A stretch of 64,000 bases of DNA from Cenococcum geophilum 1.58 (GCA_001692895.1 KV748183.1:620001-684000); one strand, 5' to 3'. Shown: positions 45,759 to 60,500, counted from the first letter of the stretch. Translations and numbers: made by a program. The notes: a model not told the origin generated them from the letters alone.

Positions 45759-48700
45759 TCACCCCCCTCTTTAAAAGAAAGCCTGCCCTTAGGCTTAGTT
45801 AGAAAAAATAGGGTAGCACTAGGCTTATAAACGTAGGATTACAAAAATATAAGATAAGGAGATAAAAGGGGATATAAGTCCGTCCTGACTAAGTATAAAG
45901 GGCAATTGTGGGCTAAGTGGAAACACTAGGCTAGAAAGAGTAGCCGCTAAAAGTCTTGGCACGGATCTAACTAATTAGACAACTTCAACCGGCGGTCAAA
46001 GTTCCTGGACATTTGAAATTTTACGGTACTGGCAGAAAACGGCAGAATATAGCAGAATTTGGCAGACAGCTGTATTAGGGCTTTAGGGCGTTTTTGTCCC
46101 TATATTCTTCCGGTAACTTATCGTCTTTATTATGCTAGCATTCCATCTATTTGTCTAGGTACTTTAGGGGTCTAGGTGTATTAGGGTATTAGTTATAGAA
46201 TTCTTTAAGCTTCTGGGGGCAGCCTATAAAGTTCCACGTAGGATACTAGGTTAGGTCAGAATCGTAGCCCTTCTATTAAACACGGTATTTTAGCGCTCCC
46301 CATACTATCTTATAGGCCAGTATTTTGTTAACCTCCCATTTATTATCACCGTTTACTTAAACTGGTAGGGGAGGCTTGTTCTTTTATCCAGGCAATAGGT
46401 TATTCGCAGCTTTCCGTAACTTATCTGGCGAGAAGATAGGGTAAACCCTAATTAAGTCTAGGAGCTTTATCTTGTATAAGTTGCCTATCTTCTTAAGAAC
46501 CTCATACGGTCCTACCATCTAGTAGTCTAGCTTACGGCTAGGTCGTTCAGTCCTTCAATTCCTTATTATAACCCAGACTATATCACCAGGGGCAAAATCG
46601 GGCTCTCAACGGTGTTTATTCGCCTACTATTCCATTAACCTCTAAGCTTTTTCTAGGTTCTCGCGGGCTACCATCCAGGCCTCCTCCAATCATTTAGCGT
46701 ACTATTAGGCCTTAGTATAGAATAGCTTCTCTTATATAGTCTGGGGTTCTTCTAGCCTTTTCCAGTTAAAGCTTATATAGGGTAAGTATCCCATTTCTAG
46801 CTAAATCGGGGTAAACCCTATGGAGTTATAGGGTAGGGTTGCTTGCGCGTAGTCTATTAAGGGTAGTAGTTCAGACCAGTTGTCCTAGAAATAGTTAATA
46901 AAGGGCCTAAGCCTCTGGTCTAGGTACTAATTTACAATCTCTGTCTAACCGTCTATCTAGGGGTAATAAGCCATAGAAAGCTTTAGCTTAATACCTAAGA
47001 TCCGGGTAAACTTATTCTAGAAGGCTAATATAAACTGCGGCCTATAATCGGATATAATAGTATCTGGTGGTCCGTAGATTCGGTAGACGTAATAGACATA
47101 TAGCCGGGCTGCCTCTTTAGCATCGATATTCTTATAACATGGAATTAAAAACAGGCGTTTACTAAAGCGGTTAACTATAACCATAACCATATTATATCCG
47201 TCACGGTCCCTAGGTAGTTTATAGAAGTCTATAAAGATATGCTGCTAAGGGCGCTCTGGTATTAGAAGTGGCTTAAGTAGTCCTAGGGTCTTATCCCGTG
47301 GGATTATAGCTCTCCAGCAGTCTTCGCAGTTCCGTATATATCAATTAATATCCACAACTATTCTTAGCCAGTAATAGCGGTAGTTAATAATTTTACGGGT
47401 CTTATTCTTGCTAGGGTATACCGTAGAGACTTAACAATAAGCTTCGCGGATTAGTTCGGTCCATAGATTATCAACATCAGGGACTATAAGCCGCTCCTAG
47501 TATAGGAGCAATCCTTCCTCCGTCTTAAAATCGGGGTCTCCTTTCACGGCTTATTCGCGGAAGGCCCTTAGGGCGTCAACCGTGCGGTTTACAGTTAAGA
47601 GGCAGTTAATTAGCCCTATTAGCTTATCCAAGGACTCCTCCATCGGTGCTAGCTCATTTTACTAGGAGTCTAGCTCCTTAAGAATCCGCGGGTCGAGCTA
47701 TTCTGGATAAAGGAGGGCGCGCGTCCGATATTGGGTCTTTAGCTTATCCTAGGGTCCTACATCTTATTCTCTTCGGGTTAGGGCATTAGCCTTAAAGTTT
47801 TGCTTACCAAAACAATACATAATCGTAAAGAAGAATTAGGAGAGTATTTTAGCCCACCGGGCTTATTGCCCTATAAGCTGCTTTATAGTTATAAAGTACT
47901 CTAGGGCTTTATAATCTATATATATCTTAATCCGGAAATTCGTACCTTTAAGCTCTACGCGCCATTAGGAGAGTAATTAAATAATAGCTAGCATTTCTTT
48001 ATTATATACTTCGTAGTTACACTCAGCCGGGTCCATTATCTTTAAGAAGAAAGCCATAGGGTACCATTCGCCGTCTAGATATAACTATAATAGGATTCCC
48101 GCTACGACCCTATCAGAGGCGTCTGTTTCTAGCATTAATTTAAGGTCTAGGTTATAGTAACAAAGGATTAGGGAAGAGATAAGCCGATCCTTTACCTCTT
48201 TAAAGGCCTCTATATAGCTATCGTCAAAAACAAAAGGCGTATCCTTCCTAGTTAGTTATATAAGAGGTTTTGCCATAATTCCGTAGTCACGGATAAACCA
48301 GCGGTAGAAATTACAAAAACTAAAGAAGAACTAGATTCCTTTTACTATATAAGGGGGCTTCTAGTTACGGATTACCTCTACCTTCTTAGGGTTAACCTTA
48401 ATTCCTTCTATAGTTACAATAAACCCGAGGTATTTTATACATTTTACCCTAAACTCGTATTTCTTAATATCAACTTATAAGCCCGCGTTCCGTAGTCTCT
48501 CCAAGACCTTCTTAACATAAACTTAATACTTAAGTTCGTCGTCCAAGTATATAAGAATGTCGTCTAGGTATACCGTACAGAATTCGTCGAGGTAATTAAA
48601 AAGAACATCATTTATATACCTTTGGTACGTAGCCGGTCCGTTTATTAGTCTAAAAGGAAGAACTTTATATTTATAGGAACCATAGCGGGTACGGAACGTT

Positions 48701-51526
48701 GTTAAATCTTCGGATATAGGGTCTATCCTAATTTAGTGGAAAGCTTAGCGGATATTAAGTTTAGTAAAGATCTTTACCTAGCTTAGACGTATAAGGGTCT
48801 CGTTAATTAAAGGAATAGGATACCAGTCCTTTTAAGTAATAGCGTTTAGCTTCTAATAGTCAATACAAAAACGAAGGCCTTTATTAGGCTTTTTTACGAA
48901 CAGGATAGGGGAAGCAAAAGGGGCTTAACTTAGCTTAATAAACCCTTTATCCAGGTTATCAATCAAGTACTACTTTATTGCTTTTAGCTTATCCATTAAT
49001 TAATAATAGAGGGGGCTATAGCCTAGCGAGTTATGGGCCTCTAATTAAATCTTATAATCATACGTCCGGTAGGGGGGTAACTTATCTAAGGCCGCCTTTA
49101 AGAATGTATCCTTATAGCCTATATAAATGGTAAAAAGGAGGCGTTTAACTAGTTCCTTGTCGGTTTCCTTATCTGGCCTTTCCTCTCTATTATTAATAAT
49201 TCGGTTAATCTCATATAGGCTCGTTATAAAGACCTCATTATCCTTCCGGTATATATTAAAGTAAAACACTACAGCGCTAATTGCGGCAATGTCTATAGTA
49301 GGGGGGTTAACTAATAATAGGGGCGTATATAACTTTAGGGACTTCTAGGGTACTAGCGTCATCGTTACTCCTTTTAGCTCCTGTTATATCTTTTAGAGGT
49401 CATCCCTTATATCCTATTAATACGTTCTTTTCTATAACGGTTAGATCTATACAATTTAGACATTATCTACGTCATTATCTATCCCGCTTCCGTACATAGA
49501 GTCCTCTTTAAACGTAGTACTTCGGGAGAGTATCTTTATTAGTACGGAGTTCTTTCCAGCTTCGCGGCGGGCGTCCTCTTAGGCAAAGGCTAGGTCACGG
49601 GCCCAAACATCCTACTAGTAGGTAGGGTTAGCCCTTACGGCTAGTGTCTTGCGGTTAGTTCAGATCTCCCTAATAAAGGAGGGCAACCTTAGTCTATCCT
49701 CCGGCTAGATGAACCGTCTTTTTCATATATTTAACCAAATATTAAAATAGGACATCTATTTTTATCCGAGGATTATATCATAGGACCCTAGGTCTAGGAT
49801 GCAAAAGGGGATACCGTATTAGCGTTATCCATCAAGAGCGATATATAACTTTAAGACGTAGGTAATAGGCCGACCGGCTTAGCCGTTATAGCCCTTTACC
49901 TAAACAGGCTTCTCTAGTTGGATAGCTTCTGCATTTAGAAACTTGGCAACATTATTCGCACAGGCAGTATTTATAAAGGCGAAGCCATTTGCTCTAGTGT
50001 TAATAAGGGCGGTTATATTAACTCCATATCCATTTCGAGATACTATACATAGAACCATAAAATACTTTCCACCCATTAACTAACTAAAATTAATCTCTTC
50101 AAGATCAATAGGGTACCCTAGGGGGGAGTCTTTCCCTAGGGTTCTTCTTTTCCCGACTCATCGGACGTTTCTCCTTCCTCTATCTCCTTAATATCGCCTA
50201 TATCCTTTAGCTCCGGGCAGGACAAGGCAAAGTAACCTTACTTATTACAGTTAAAGCACGTAGCCAAGGCAGGGTCAATCGGAGTATTACGGTAAATACT
50301 AGTTAATGGCATAGTACGTAGCTGGTCGGGCAAGGCTTACCGGTACGTAGTTATAACCGCCTTTAGTATAAGAGCAGTTATAACTTATCTTCCTGCTCTA
50401 GCTCCTATAGGTATAGCTAGTAAGTTCTAATCATTACGGAGTCGCTTCTACTAATTAGGGCGGGCGTCGATCCGCTTTAGTTCTAAGTCTAATAATAGGC
50501 AACAAGCTGCGAGTCTTTTGTGGGTTAGCAGGTTATCTAAGGTTATAGCGATCTTTTCTTATAGCCGGATTGTTAGCTTATTATATAGGTCTAATTAGTA
50601 GTTCTTAAGGGGAACCTAGCCTTCTCCTATAAGGTATAGGAATTAAGTCTAGAATTCGGCAAAGGGTTAGTTCGGTTTTATTATTAGGTAATTATAGTTA
50701 TAACGGGCATCCCGTACTTTATTCGGGTTAACATAGATAGCCGCTAGGTGCTATATTATCTTATTAACAGATATAAATCGGACAGGGGAGTCGTCCTTAA
50801 ACTTGGCTTAAAGGTGCCGTTAGGCGTCCCCAGTAGTTCGACTAAAGAGGTAGAGCATTTTGGCTTCTTNGGAAAGGAAATNGTTATAGTTAACGCGGAG
50901 CTTTCCTTATACTTAAATCCTCCAATTCTTAAAGGTAGGGTCTATCCTATTAGATAGTGGTAGGGGGTTAGGGAGCTTAACGGACTTTAATTGCTTCGTT
51001 ATTATATCCGTACTCCCTAGTGTATTATATTTAGTAGAGTAAACAGGTTAACTAGGGCTTTAAGAAGGGGAAGCCGGGCTATTTTATAGGGCCGTAAGGC
51101 TTTCTAGGATCTCTTATAGGGTCTCTTATATATTTCTCGCTTTAAGACAATCAGCTTCCTAGCTGGCTGTAAGGGCGCGAATCTGCTCGCGTATATCTAC
51201 AACATTATTATTATCTTCGATTTCTAATCCCAATTAAATCTTAGGTTCCTCTTAGGTAGAGGCAGCTCTCTTAAATAAGCTTACTTTAGGTGCCATCGTT
51301 AGCTTCCTAAGGTTCGTTAGTATTATACGCTTTAGTTTTAATTCTGGGGGTACAGGTCCAGTCCTATCTAGCTTATAAGGTAGGATATTATCCAGGCCTT
51401 CCCAGGTAATGTAGGGTTGTTTTGGTGTCTAAGTATAGCGCGTCAATACGTCGTTGCAGACGAAGTTTCTTTAGGGTGGGATATTATTAAGGCCTTCCCA
51501 GGCAAGGTAGGGAGAGCTTAGTATAA

Positions 51527-51737
51527 TATCACGGCTCAAACAAATGCCTCTAAACCGAAGCTTAAACGAATACTATATTACCAAGATACTAAGCTAAAGA
51601 GAAGGAAAAGGGGTCGCCAGGACCGATGTAAACAAATATGTAGGGTGAGCCGCCAAGGCGCTAGCTTTAGGCGGGCCAATCACAGGTCGGCAGAATATGG
51701 CAGAATTTGGCAGGTAACGTGCGATAGCGCCGTTACA
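51527..51737 (-). repeat. 5' LTR of Gypsy C
   Basis: Same length as the other copy. It starts TATCACGGC (RIP form of TGTCACGGC) and ends GCCGTTACA, followed by GTTAT. Confidence 0.93.
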
Positions 51738-54700
51738 GTTATAAAGTAGCGTAGATTATAGTGATCTAAGAGTATACGAGTGGTATAGCTCGCGTACTTA
51801 AGGTAGTATCGCCACTATTTAAAGCAGTTAACTATAGCTAGCAGTTCCTTATCGTGGGTATAATACCTAACTTTAGGTCCCTGGAATTTTCTATTATAAA
51901 ATGCTACTAGTCTCTAATAGAGCTGGGTAGCGTCCGGATGCCTATTGGGTTATAGTAGGATACTAATAAGGGCAAAATTTGATACATTAGTGATTATTAT
52001 TAATGGCTAATCTAGGTTAAAATGCTATAGTAATAAAGCTTTTATAAACTTTGCGCGAAGTTTCTAAAAGGCCTCCTAAACCTTTCCGGGCTATAACTAT
52101 GGCTTATACCATTTAATTAGTCCCTTTTTAGTTTTCTTCCTTACCGCCTTTAAGCTTTTTACTCCTTAGGTTGGGTCTTAGAAAGCTTCCGTAATATAGT
52201 TGGATAGGTATTAGGTAACGTCCGAGTAGTTATAGATAAAGCGCCTATAGAAATTAGTAAAGCCTAGGAACACTTAAATATCCTAGTAGCTCTCTAGCTC
52301 CGGCTACTCCTAGATTATCTACACCCGTACTAGGTCCATAACTATACCTATAGGCGTTATAATGTAACCCAGGAACTTAACCTACTTAGTATTAAAGATA
52401 TATTTTAACGCCTTGGCGTAAAGGCCCTAATTATTTAAACGTTTCAGCACTTCGCGGACGTATTACTCGTATTAATCCTTATCTTTTAAGTAGATTAAGA
52501 TATTATCTAAATAGACAACGTATATACGGTCGACTAGTCCCCTTAAGGCTCTGTAAATATATAATTGGAATATTATAGGCGCATTAGCTAGCCTAAAAGG
52601 CATCACTAAATACTTAAAGTGGCCGTATTAGGTCTTAAAAGCAGTCTTTTACTTATCCCCTTCTTTAATACGGAGCCTATAATAGGCGTCTTATAGATTT
52701 AACTTTGTAAAGATCTTCACCCTAGATAGTTAATATAGCATTTCACTAACTAGTAGTAGTAGGTAACGGTTCTTAATTATAATCTTGTTAAGACCGCGAT
52801 AGTTTACGTATAGCCTTATAGTTCTATCTAGTTTTAGAATAAAGAGGATTGGTGCGCCTAATAGTAACTTATTAGGCCGGATCTATCCCTTTTCTAGTAA
52901 GCCATTAAGGTACTCTTATAGGATCTTAAGCTCTTTACGCGAGAGGTTATAGATAGAAAGATTCGGCGGTTGCTTGCCTTCTTCTAGATTAATTATATAA
53001 TCATACTCCGAGTTCTATAGTAGGACTTTAGCTCTCCTACCTAAAAATACCCTTAGTAAGTCCCTTAGGCCTACTAGAATATTTAATAAATTAGGGTCGC
53101 GTTTATCCTCCGTATTATTATCGGGTAGGTCCTAGAGCTCCCTTAGAATACTTATAGGCAGTGTTATACGTTATAGTAGTTGCTTATATATAGTTGCTAC
53201 CGTACGTTAAACCGTTTTATATAGTAGCCAGTAGAGGATAGGGAACTCCTTAACGCAGCGTTTAAGGTGCCGTAATATACTCTCTATATATTACTTAAGC
53301 CAGAGTAATCCGTGGCGGTTAAAGTATCTTATAAAATCCTTAAGATCGCCGCCTCCCTATAATGTCTCCATGACCTATCCGGTAGTTTCCTATAGGGTTT
53401 CCATTATAGAGGGGTTATTACCTATACTAGGCTTTATACCCATCTTGCTATTAAATAGGGGTTAGATTTAATACTCCTTTGGGTATAAAGTATATACTAT
53501 TTTACCTAGGGCTATATTCTCTAGGATGTCCTTTAGGCTTATTAGTAATATACACTCTTCTAAATCTTTATTATTCTACTATTTAAAGGCTCTAGTCTTA
53601 AAGCATATCTTAAGATCTACTTCCGTAAGCTAAGGGTATCTAAGGATAAGGTTGTAACCTATAAAGTTAGCCACCTAGAAGGGTTGCGGGCCGACCACCT
53701 TAGTGCGGTTATGTATATTAGCTACTAATACTATAAGCTTATAGGCACTATATAGCTTAATCCAATGCTTATTTAAAAAGCCTATAATAGGTTTCCGCCA
53801 CCTTTATAATGGGATAAGTTTATACTCTTTTACTAAATTATATTATATAAGATTGATTTCGGCGCCGCTGTTATATAGTGCTTAGAACTATTATACCTTA
53901 CCTATAGGGAGTATTATTTCCAGCTTAACAGCAATATAGAGAGTCTCTCCTTCTGTATCTTGCCCTAGTTATAGCTAGGAGAGGTCCGCGACTAGGGTTT
54001 TTCTTTTTTTAGATCGTTAGTGTGGTTATTACCCTACTTGTTTTTCTAATAGGATCTACCTCTAGAGTTTTCTCTTAACTTCTTAGAGTATTTCTATAAA
54101 GGTGCCGGATAGATATCAGGTTAACCCCAGGAGTCTTTTCTATTATTTAAGGTTTCTAACTTTAACCCTTCCGAAGTTCTTTTTAAGAACGGCTTCTTTA
54201 AAGGTTAGGTCTGCCCTACGTTACTACTAAAGTGCCTACACTTTTAGTAACCCCCGGCTTCCTATTAAAAGAGGTTTAGTTCCTTACCACATCCTTAGCG
54301 TTTAGAACCGCTCGTTTAAAATCCGCATATGCGGTAATCCGCGGTAGGGCTTTTATACGCTTTATTTTATTACAAATTGCTAGCTTAATTCTAGCCTAAA
54401 TAAATCTAATCTTCTCCTTCTTGCGGACGCTGCCGTCCTTGTTTTTAAAGGGCTCTAAATCTATCTATTAAGTATAAGTTTTTATAAAGTTTATAAACTA
54501 GCAGAAGTCTTAACGGTCTAGCTACGTACTATTTTAGAATTATTTTATATTATCATATTATATAATATACGGATCTTAGGTCCAACCCTTTAGGAAGGTC
54601 TATAGCTATAGCTATGTTATAATTTACTCTTTATTAAGTTAATTAAGCGCGATCTGGTTTAGCAATTGGTCTTTAATCTTGCTAATAATCTAGCATATAC

Positions 54701-55755
54701 GCTCTTTAGTATTATCTCGTATTATTAGTATTTTAAAGAAGTTATCTACCTTACAAACCCAATTGTCTAGCTGTTAGGCGTTAGGTCTATAACGAAGTTC
54801 TAGACTACTAAAGGCCTTAGCCAGTTAGTTTATATCCTTTTTCTATTTATTACGTAGGTGCCTTTCTAAGTCTTCTACACCTCCTTAGGTAGGTACTAGG
54901 TAGCCCCTAGAAAGCCCTTAGCCTTAACTAGGTTATAAAAGAATTTGCCTAGCTTAGATTAAACCCTACTAGATATAGATTTACCCTTAAAGGGTTCTAA
55001 TATATTTATTAGTGGCTTTCTCCCGTATAGCTTCTAAGAGCCTTATAATAGCTTCCCAATATCCATTTTAAAGGAGATTAGTATAGGGCTCTTAACCTTC
55101 CGAACTTGGGCCTAGGGAAGCTCCTACTATAGAGGTAGTATTAGTACTAGTGGCTAGTATAGGTTTCCTAATAAGCCTCGGGTCTTAAGTTAGTATTTAG
55201 GTTTAGTTTCCTAAAGGGGTAGGCCCGCTTAGCTTATAAGCAGTCTATATACCACTACTATACTAATTATAGGCCGGTGGTCTTCTAGGAGGGTTCCAGT
55301 TAGGTCCCTAGTTAAATATATTAGTATATTCCTCTAGCATTTCTAGCTTAGGGGAAGATCTTAGGGTTACCTCTAGCGCTTAATCTTCTAATTGGCCTAG
55401 GTGGGGCTAGAGGGGTTTTAGTTACTTTCCGGCAGCGTTATAACCGTTATAAAGGGTGTCTGCGTTTTCCTTAGCAGTAACTATAGGTGTACGAGAGTCT
55501 TCGAGCTCCTAGAGCATCTAGGTATTAGGGCTCGTTCAGCCGTCTTGCCCAGAGGGTTATATTATCGCAATCTCTTACTATCAGAGGGACCTTCTTACCT
55601 TTACGCGACGGCTTTCTATAAGGTATCCGTGGAGTTTCTATTTAAGTTATCGCGAGATTTTAAGGGAGAATGGTAGTTATAAATAAAAGATATAAATAAA
55701 TAATCTGGTCCTTTAAGCTAACTACCCTTCTAAAAAAGAGTAGGAAGGATTTGAA

Positions 55756-55972
55756 TGTAAGGGGATCTTATAGACAGGGGGCTATAAGGACACGATTGTG
55801 GAACAGGATAAATTGGTAAGAAAGACGAATCCTTAAGGAGGTAAGGCCTCTGGGATCGTGGAGACTATATACTAAGGGTACGTGCCTCCGGCACGTGACC
55901 GGCGACTATCTAAGGGGCGTCTGGGGGTTGTCCTAAGGGCAACCCGAGGTGTCCGCAATAATATCCCTTACA
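55756..55972 (-). repeat. 5' LTR of Gypsy B
   Basis: Plus-strand TGTAAGGGG to CCCTTACA. On the minus strand the sequence after the LTR starts TTCAAATCCTTCC, nearly the same as in Gypsy F. Confidence 0.92.
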
Positions 55973-57322
55973 AATACCCTATTATAGTTTAACTTCTTAA
56001 TTATATATAGACTGGGCGCTATAAACCATATAGATACTTTTATAAGGCGCGAATAAGACCTAGATAACTAGATGGCTATAAAGATCTTATTACGGACCTA
56101 GACACTACTATAACTAAAATACCTTAACCCCTAAATATAGGCAGAACTAAGCACGGGCCTCTTAAGCGCCGAATTATATTCTATTAACTCCTCTAAACTT
56201 AACCTTATTAATAAACTACTATAGGCTAACTAAACGACCCCCTCTCTATAAGAGTACTATAAAAAGGCAAAAAATATTACTAGCCTATAGTCCCTTAAAA
56301 ATAGGCTACTTAAGCACTAGAAATAGCTAGTAGTAGCTAAAAAATAGAACTTATAAACCTAGCTTATTGCCGAAGCTTATACCTAGGTCTCTACGGCCTA
56401 CCCTAAAAAAAATAAGACCCGTAAGATTATTAGTAACCGCTACTATTAGCCTAGAATAGTTATAAATATTAACTGTTATATACGGAACTACGACAGCTAC
56501 TATAAATTTATAATCCTATAAGATAAAACCCCGGGACTATTAAAACCACTCCTAATACTAAAACGCCCCTAGTAGTATATTTTTATAGACTTTTATAAGC
56601 TACTTATAGACCGTAATAGATACAATATAGTTATAATTCTAGTTAACAGCTTTAGCAAGCGCCTATTCTTAATCCTATATTATAAGAATATTAATGCTAA
56701 AGAAGCGGCCTAACTATATATCTACTACGTTTACTAAATCTATAGACTACTAAATACTATTATATCTAATTATAGGCCGCAATTTATATTAGCTTTTTAG
56801 AATATATTTACCTAGATCTTAGGCATTAAGCTAAATCTTTCTATAGCATACTACCCCTAAATAGATAGTTAGACGGAAATTGTAAATTAATACTTAGATT
56901 AAAGACTTTAGCCCTTTATTAACTACTTCTAAGATAACTAGGCTAAGCTGCTACCCCTAATAGACTATACCCAAGCAACCTTACCCCATAACTCTATAGG
57001 ATTTGCCCCTATTTAACTGAAAATAGGTTACTTACCCTATATAAGCTTTAATTAGAAAAGACTAAAAGGACCCCAAACTATATACAAAAAAACTATCTTA
57101 TAAGGAAGTACGGTAGTACGCTAAGCGCTTAAAAGAAGCCTAAATAGTAGCCTATACAAATCTAGAAAAGGCCTAGAAATTAATATAATAGTAGGCAAAT
57201 AAGTATAGGCGAGAGCCTAACTTTACGGTAGGAGATATAGTCTACGTTATAATAAAGAACTAAAAGACGGAACGACCTAGCTATAAGCTAGACTATTAGA
57301 TAGTAGGACTATATAAGGTCTT

Positions 57323-57590
57323 TGTATAATTACAGCACCTGTTATACTAAACGCGTGCTTACGCGTTTGGTATACCAGGTACGCGTTTACGCGTTTAGTG
57401 CACCAACCACTCACTTACGCGTCTGGTGCACTTATAAAGCACTAACTAATTAGGGGGGAGGTGCATCAGTATATAGACCACGTAGTCTGCTTTATATAAT
57501 CGACAGTTACTATCCAAATAAGCATATGATACTACATGTATTTCGTGCCCGTGGATACAACTTACTTGTGCTATTAAGTTAGTACGAATA
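57323..57590 (+). repeat. 5' LTR of Copia D
   Basis: Starts TGTATAATTACAG and ends TACGAATA (RIP form of TACGAACA). Carries five ACGCGT boxes at 57351, 57361, 57381, 57389 and 57417. Confidence 0.93.
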
Positions 57591-60500
57591 CTGATTAGTG
57601 AGCACACACAGATCAGCAATTACTTAATACCTCCCCCCGAGCAATACACACGACAGCAACCACCCGTTTAGACTCCTAGTACAACCTACTAGAAGGTCGG
57701 AAGTTGGGGATTACGGACTTATCTCTAACTCTATATACTTATTTAAGTCTTAGTACGGTTTACTAGAAGTTATAGATACGAATATAGACCTATACGGAAC
57801 CCCTATCCTTAACCCCCTTAAACCTTAAACCTCTTTGGACCTTTTACAGAAACCTTTTACCCTCCTATAAACCATTATGGACCCGTTAATCGATTTTACG
57901 GACCGTTATAAGACTTCCCCCACCCGTTATAAGCTGCTACCACCCGCTACGCACTACACTATACTATAGTATGGCAGATATTAGCAAGCAAGTCAGTGAA
58001 GGTTAAAAGAAGTGAAAATAAGGCGTCGACGTTACGTCTATAAACGACGTTAACGACTATATTAGCTTTAAAATCCTTAAATATAGACACTTTAAGCTTA
58101 TAAATAACGACCTGTGGGAGCAATATAAGGAAGACTTTGCGGACTTTACGGAAGCTATTTTTAAGGCTTATAACTCTACTGCCATCCATAACCTACAAAC
58201 CCTTTTACGTCACTAAGGCGTATAGATTAAAAGGGATAAACAAGTCACTGTTGTACGGTCTCTATACAATATACTATGTAAAGAGGACTAAATAGAATAA
58301 ACTAAAGAGTAGATCTTAGATTATATTAAAACTAGTAACCTCTTTACCTCCTTTAAACTTAATAGAATCTCTAGCCTTATAGCTAACCTATTTAACTAAA
58401 TTCGTTCCACAAACCTAAGTGGCATTAAAATTAATCTTACTAGCTAAAGTATACCTAATACTTAAGTTACGGACCACAATACCCCCGTAACCTAAATTAC
58501 GGACTATAATACCCCTATAAACCAAAATACGGACTAAATTACCCCTATTATTTAAGTTATAGATCCACAAGCTATATATCCGCAAGCCACAGATCTGTAA
58601 ATTATAGATCCGCAACCTACCTAAGTAAAGACCTACGGTAAGGAGCTAGCTAACTTAGCTAAGCTCTATACTAACGAATCCAAGTATAGCAGTAAAAACG
58701 ATAACTTTAACTTTAAACTCACTATCTTTACGGACCTCTGTCGGAAGGCTGATATTCCTAAATAGGAATTTAGCTAAGCCTACTCCACTATACTGCGCGG
58801 CCTAGCACTTAACTACTACTACACTAACCTTAAGAGCAACCCCCTTAGTATTCCCTTTAATAAGCTATATAAAGCTACGCGTAACTACTTTAAAGGACCG
58901 GAATATAAGCGTAATATTCTTACCTAATAGAATGCGACTAAGCTACGGACCGTAATTAATAAGAACACTAAAAAATCGACTATAGAGTGCCTGCAAATTC
59001 TTATTAAAGACCTTCGGCACCTATAGCACGGCCTTAACACTAAGCTTTAAACAGACGACTTCCTGTATAATAAACTTATTACAGCCTACTAGGAAGTAGA
59101 GCCCTATAAGTACGCCTACTATAAGCCTATAGATACCTTAGCTGGCCTTATTAATGACCTATGCTCCTCTATTATAACGTATAAAGTCTTAAACCCACTA
59201 GGCAGCACTTAAGCCTTTATTACGGATATTTAATATCCATAAATAGACTTAGACGTCTACTTTACAAACCGCCGCTATTACTAGCAATACTTGTACCAAC
59301 TAAGTCCCACCCGTAACCCCCGTAGCAACCCCCGTATAAAAATATACCCCTATAGATAAACTAGCCAGAAGTGCTTTATGTGCGGTAAGGAAGGATGTTA
59401 GTCTATAAGGCATACCTAGGAAGAACGTAACAAGTCTAAAAAGAGACTTAATAGCCGTATTAACCAGTTTATTTTAGAATATAAAGGAGAGGAAGTAGAA
59501 GAGCCCCCTAATAAGTCAATAGAAGCCCTTATAATTAACTTTAACTTAAATACTTAAGAACAAGAGACCTTAGAGATATTCCTAACCACTTTTAGACCTT
59601 TTACGGACAGCTAAGCCTTTAATATTACGACTATATTAGCCGACCGTTCCTTTATATACTTAGTTACGCCCAAAAACCATTTTATAAGTACCCCCGTTAC
59701 GAATGTTACAGATTATAAGTAGGACCTATTTATATATATTACCACAGAACGCTATACCTCTAAGGAATTCTACAGTGTTATAATCGATATAGGTGCCTCT
59801 AAGAAGTCTACTATAGGCTACGGATAATACCTTGTATATAGGACTACTATAAATAACAATACGGATATTAATATTACGTAAACTAGGGCTATAAATATCT
59901 AATTCGGCATTAGCTTAACCGCATTAATTAGATTAGTTAAAGTTAAGACTCTAATTAGCCTAGTTAACTTCTACGTAGTAAAAGCGGATACCCCCTTCCT
60001 ACTCTATCTTGCAGATATAGATAGGTTATAGGTGTACTATAATAATGTTACGGATACCCTAATTGGCCCTATAACTGCCCTAGGAAGTAAGTATATTACT
60101 CTACCAATTACACAACGATTTAGACACCCGTTTCTTATATAGGGAGAGACTTTACGGACCTATATTTAGGAATCTTTTAACTATAACCCGTGCTACCTTA
60201 CCAGTATGGAGATCTACCGCCTATACCGCCGTTTCGGCCACCCGTTAGCCGAAAAGCTGTATAGAGTCCTTAAACGCTCTAGATATAACGACGTTAATAG
60301 GAAGGCAATTGACCACCTAACTAAATACTGCTCCTTCTGCTAGAAATACGGACGTTCCCTAGGCCAATTCAAGTTCACCCTTTATAAGGACCTTAACTTT
60401 AACCACTTAGTGTACGTGGATATTATGTATATTAACGGCAGTCTAGTATTATATATAATCAACAAGGCAACCCGCTATTAAGCCGCCCGTTAGTTGTAAA

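Larger units (their letters stand above)
45548..51737 (-). mobile_element. Gypsy LTR retrotransposon fossil (C), full length, inside Gypsy B
   Basis: 211-bp LTRs flanked by a perfect GTTAT duplication (45543-45547 and 51738-51742), inserted in the RNase H region of B. Minus-strand order: gag about 51.3-50.2 kb with a CCHC knuckle near 50.25 kb (CFNCNK), protease about 50.0-49.8 kb, reverse transcriptase about 49.0-48.3 kb with a KP-GLRFC-DY motif near 48.88 kb, RNase H about 48.1-47.85 kb, integrase about 47.4-46.6 kb, C-terminal part to about 46.25 kb. The purine tract AAAGAGGGGGGTGA beside the left LTR confirms orientation. Broken, but less saturated with RIP than A or G; one 74-codon stretch is open at 49045-49269. 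Confidence 0.93.
40902..55972 (-). mobile_element. Chromodomain Gypsy LTR retrotransposon fossil (B), minus strand, host of element C
   Basis: LTRs 40902-41116 and 55756-55972, flanked by AATAC (40897-40901 and 55973-55977). The minus orientation follows from domain order and from a purine tract (AAGAAGGGGGAGGGTAA on the minus strand) beside the left LTR. Read right to left: gag about 55.6-54.1 kb, protease region, reverse transcriptase about 53.1-52.3 kb ([10 protein letters not shown] near 52.8 kb), RNase H 52.2-51.74 kb, then element C, then the rest of RNase H, integrase about 45.0-44.1 kb and chromodomain about 43.6-43.5 kb. A further 2.3 kb separates the chromodomain from the 3' LTR, unusually long. 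Broken by RIP-type changes. Confidence 0.92.
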
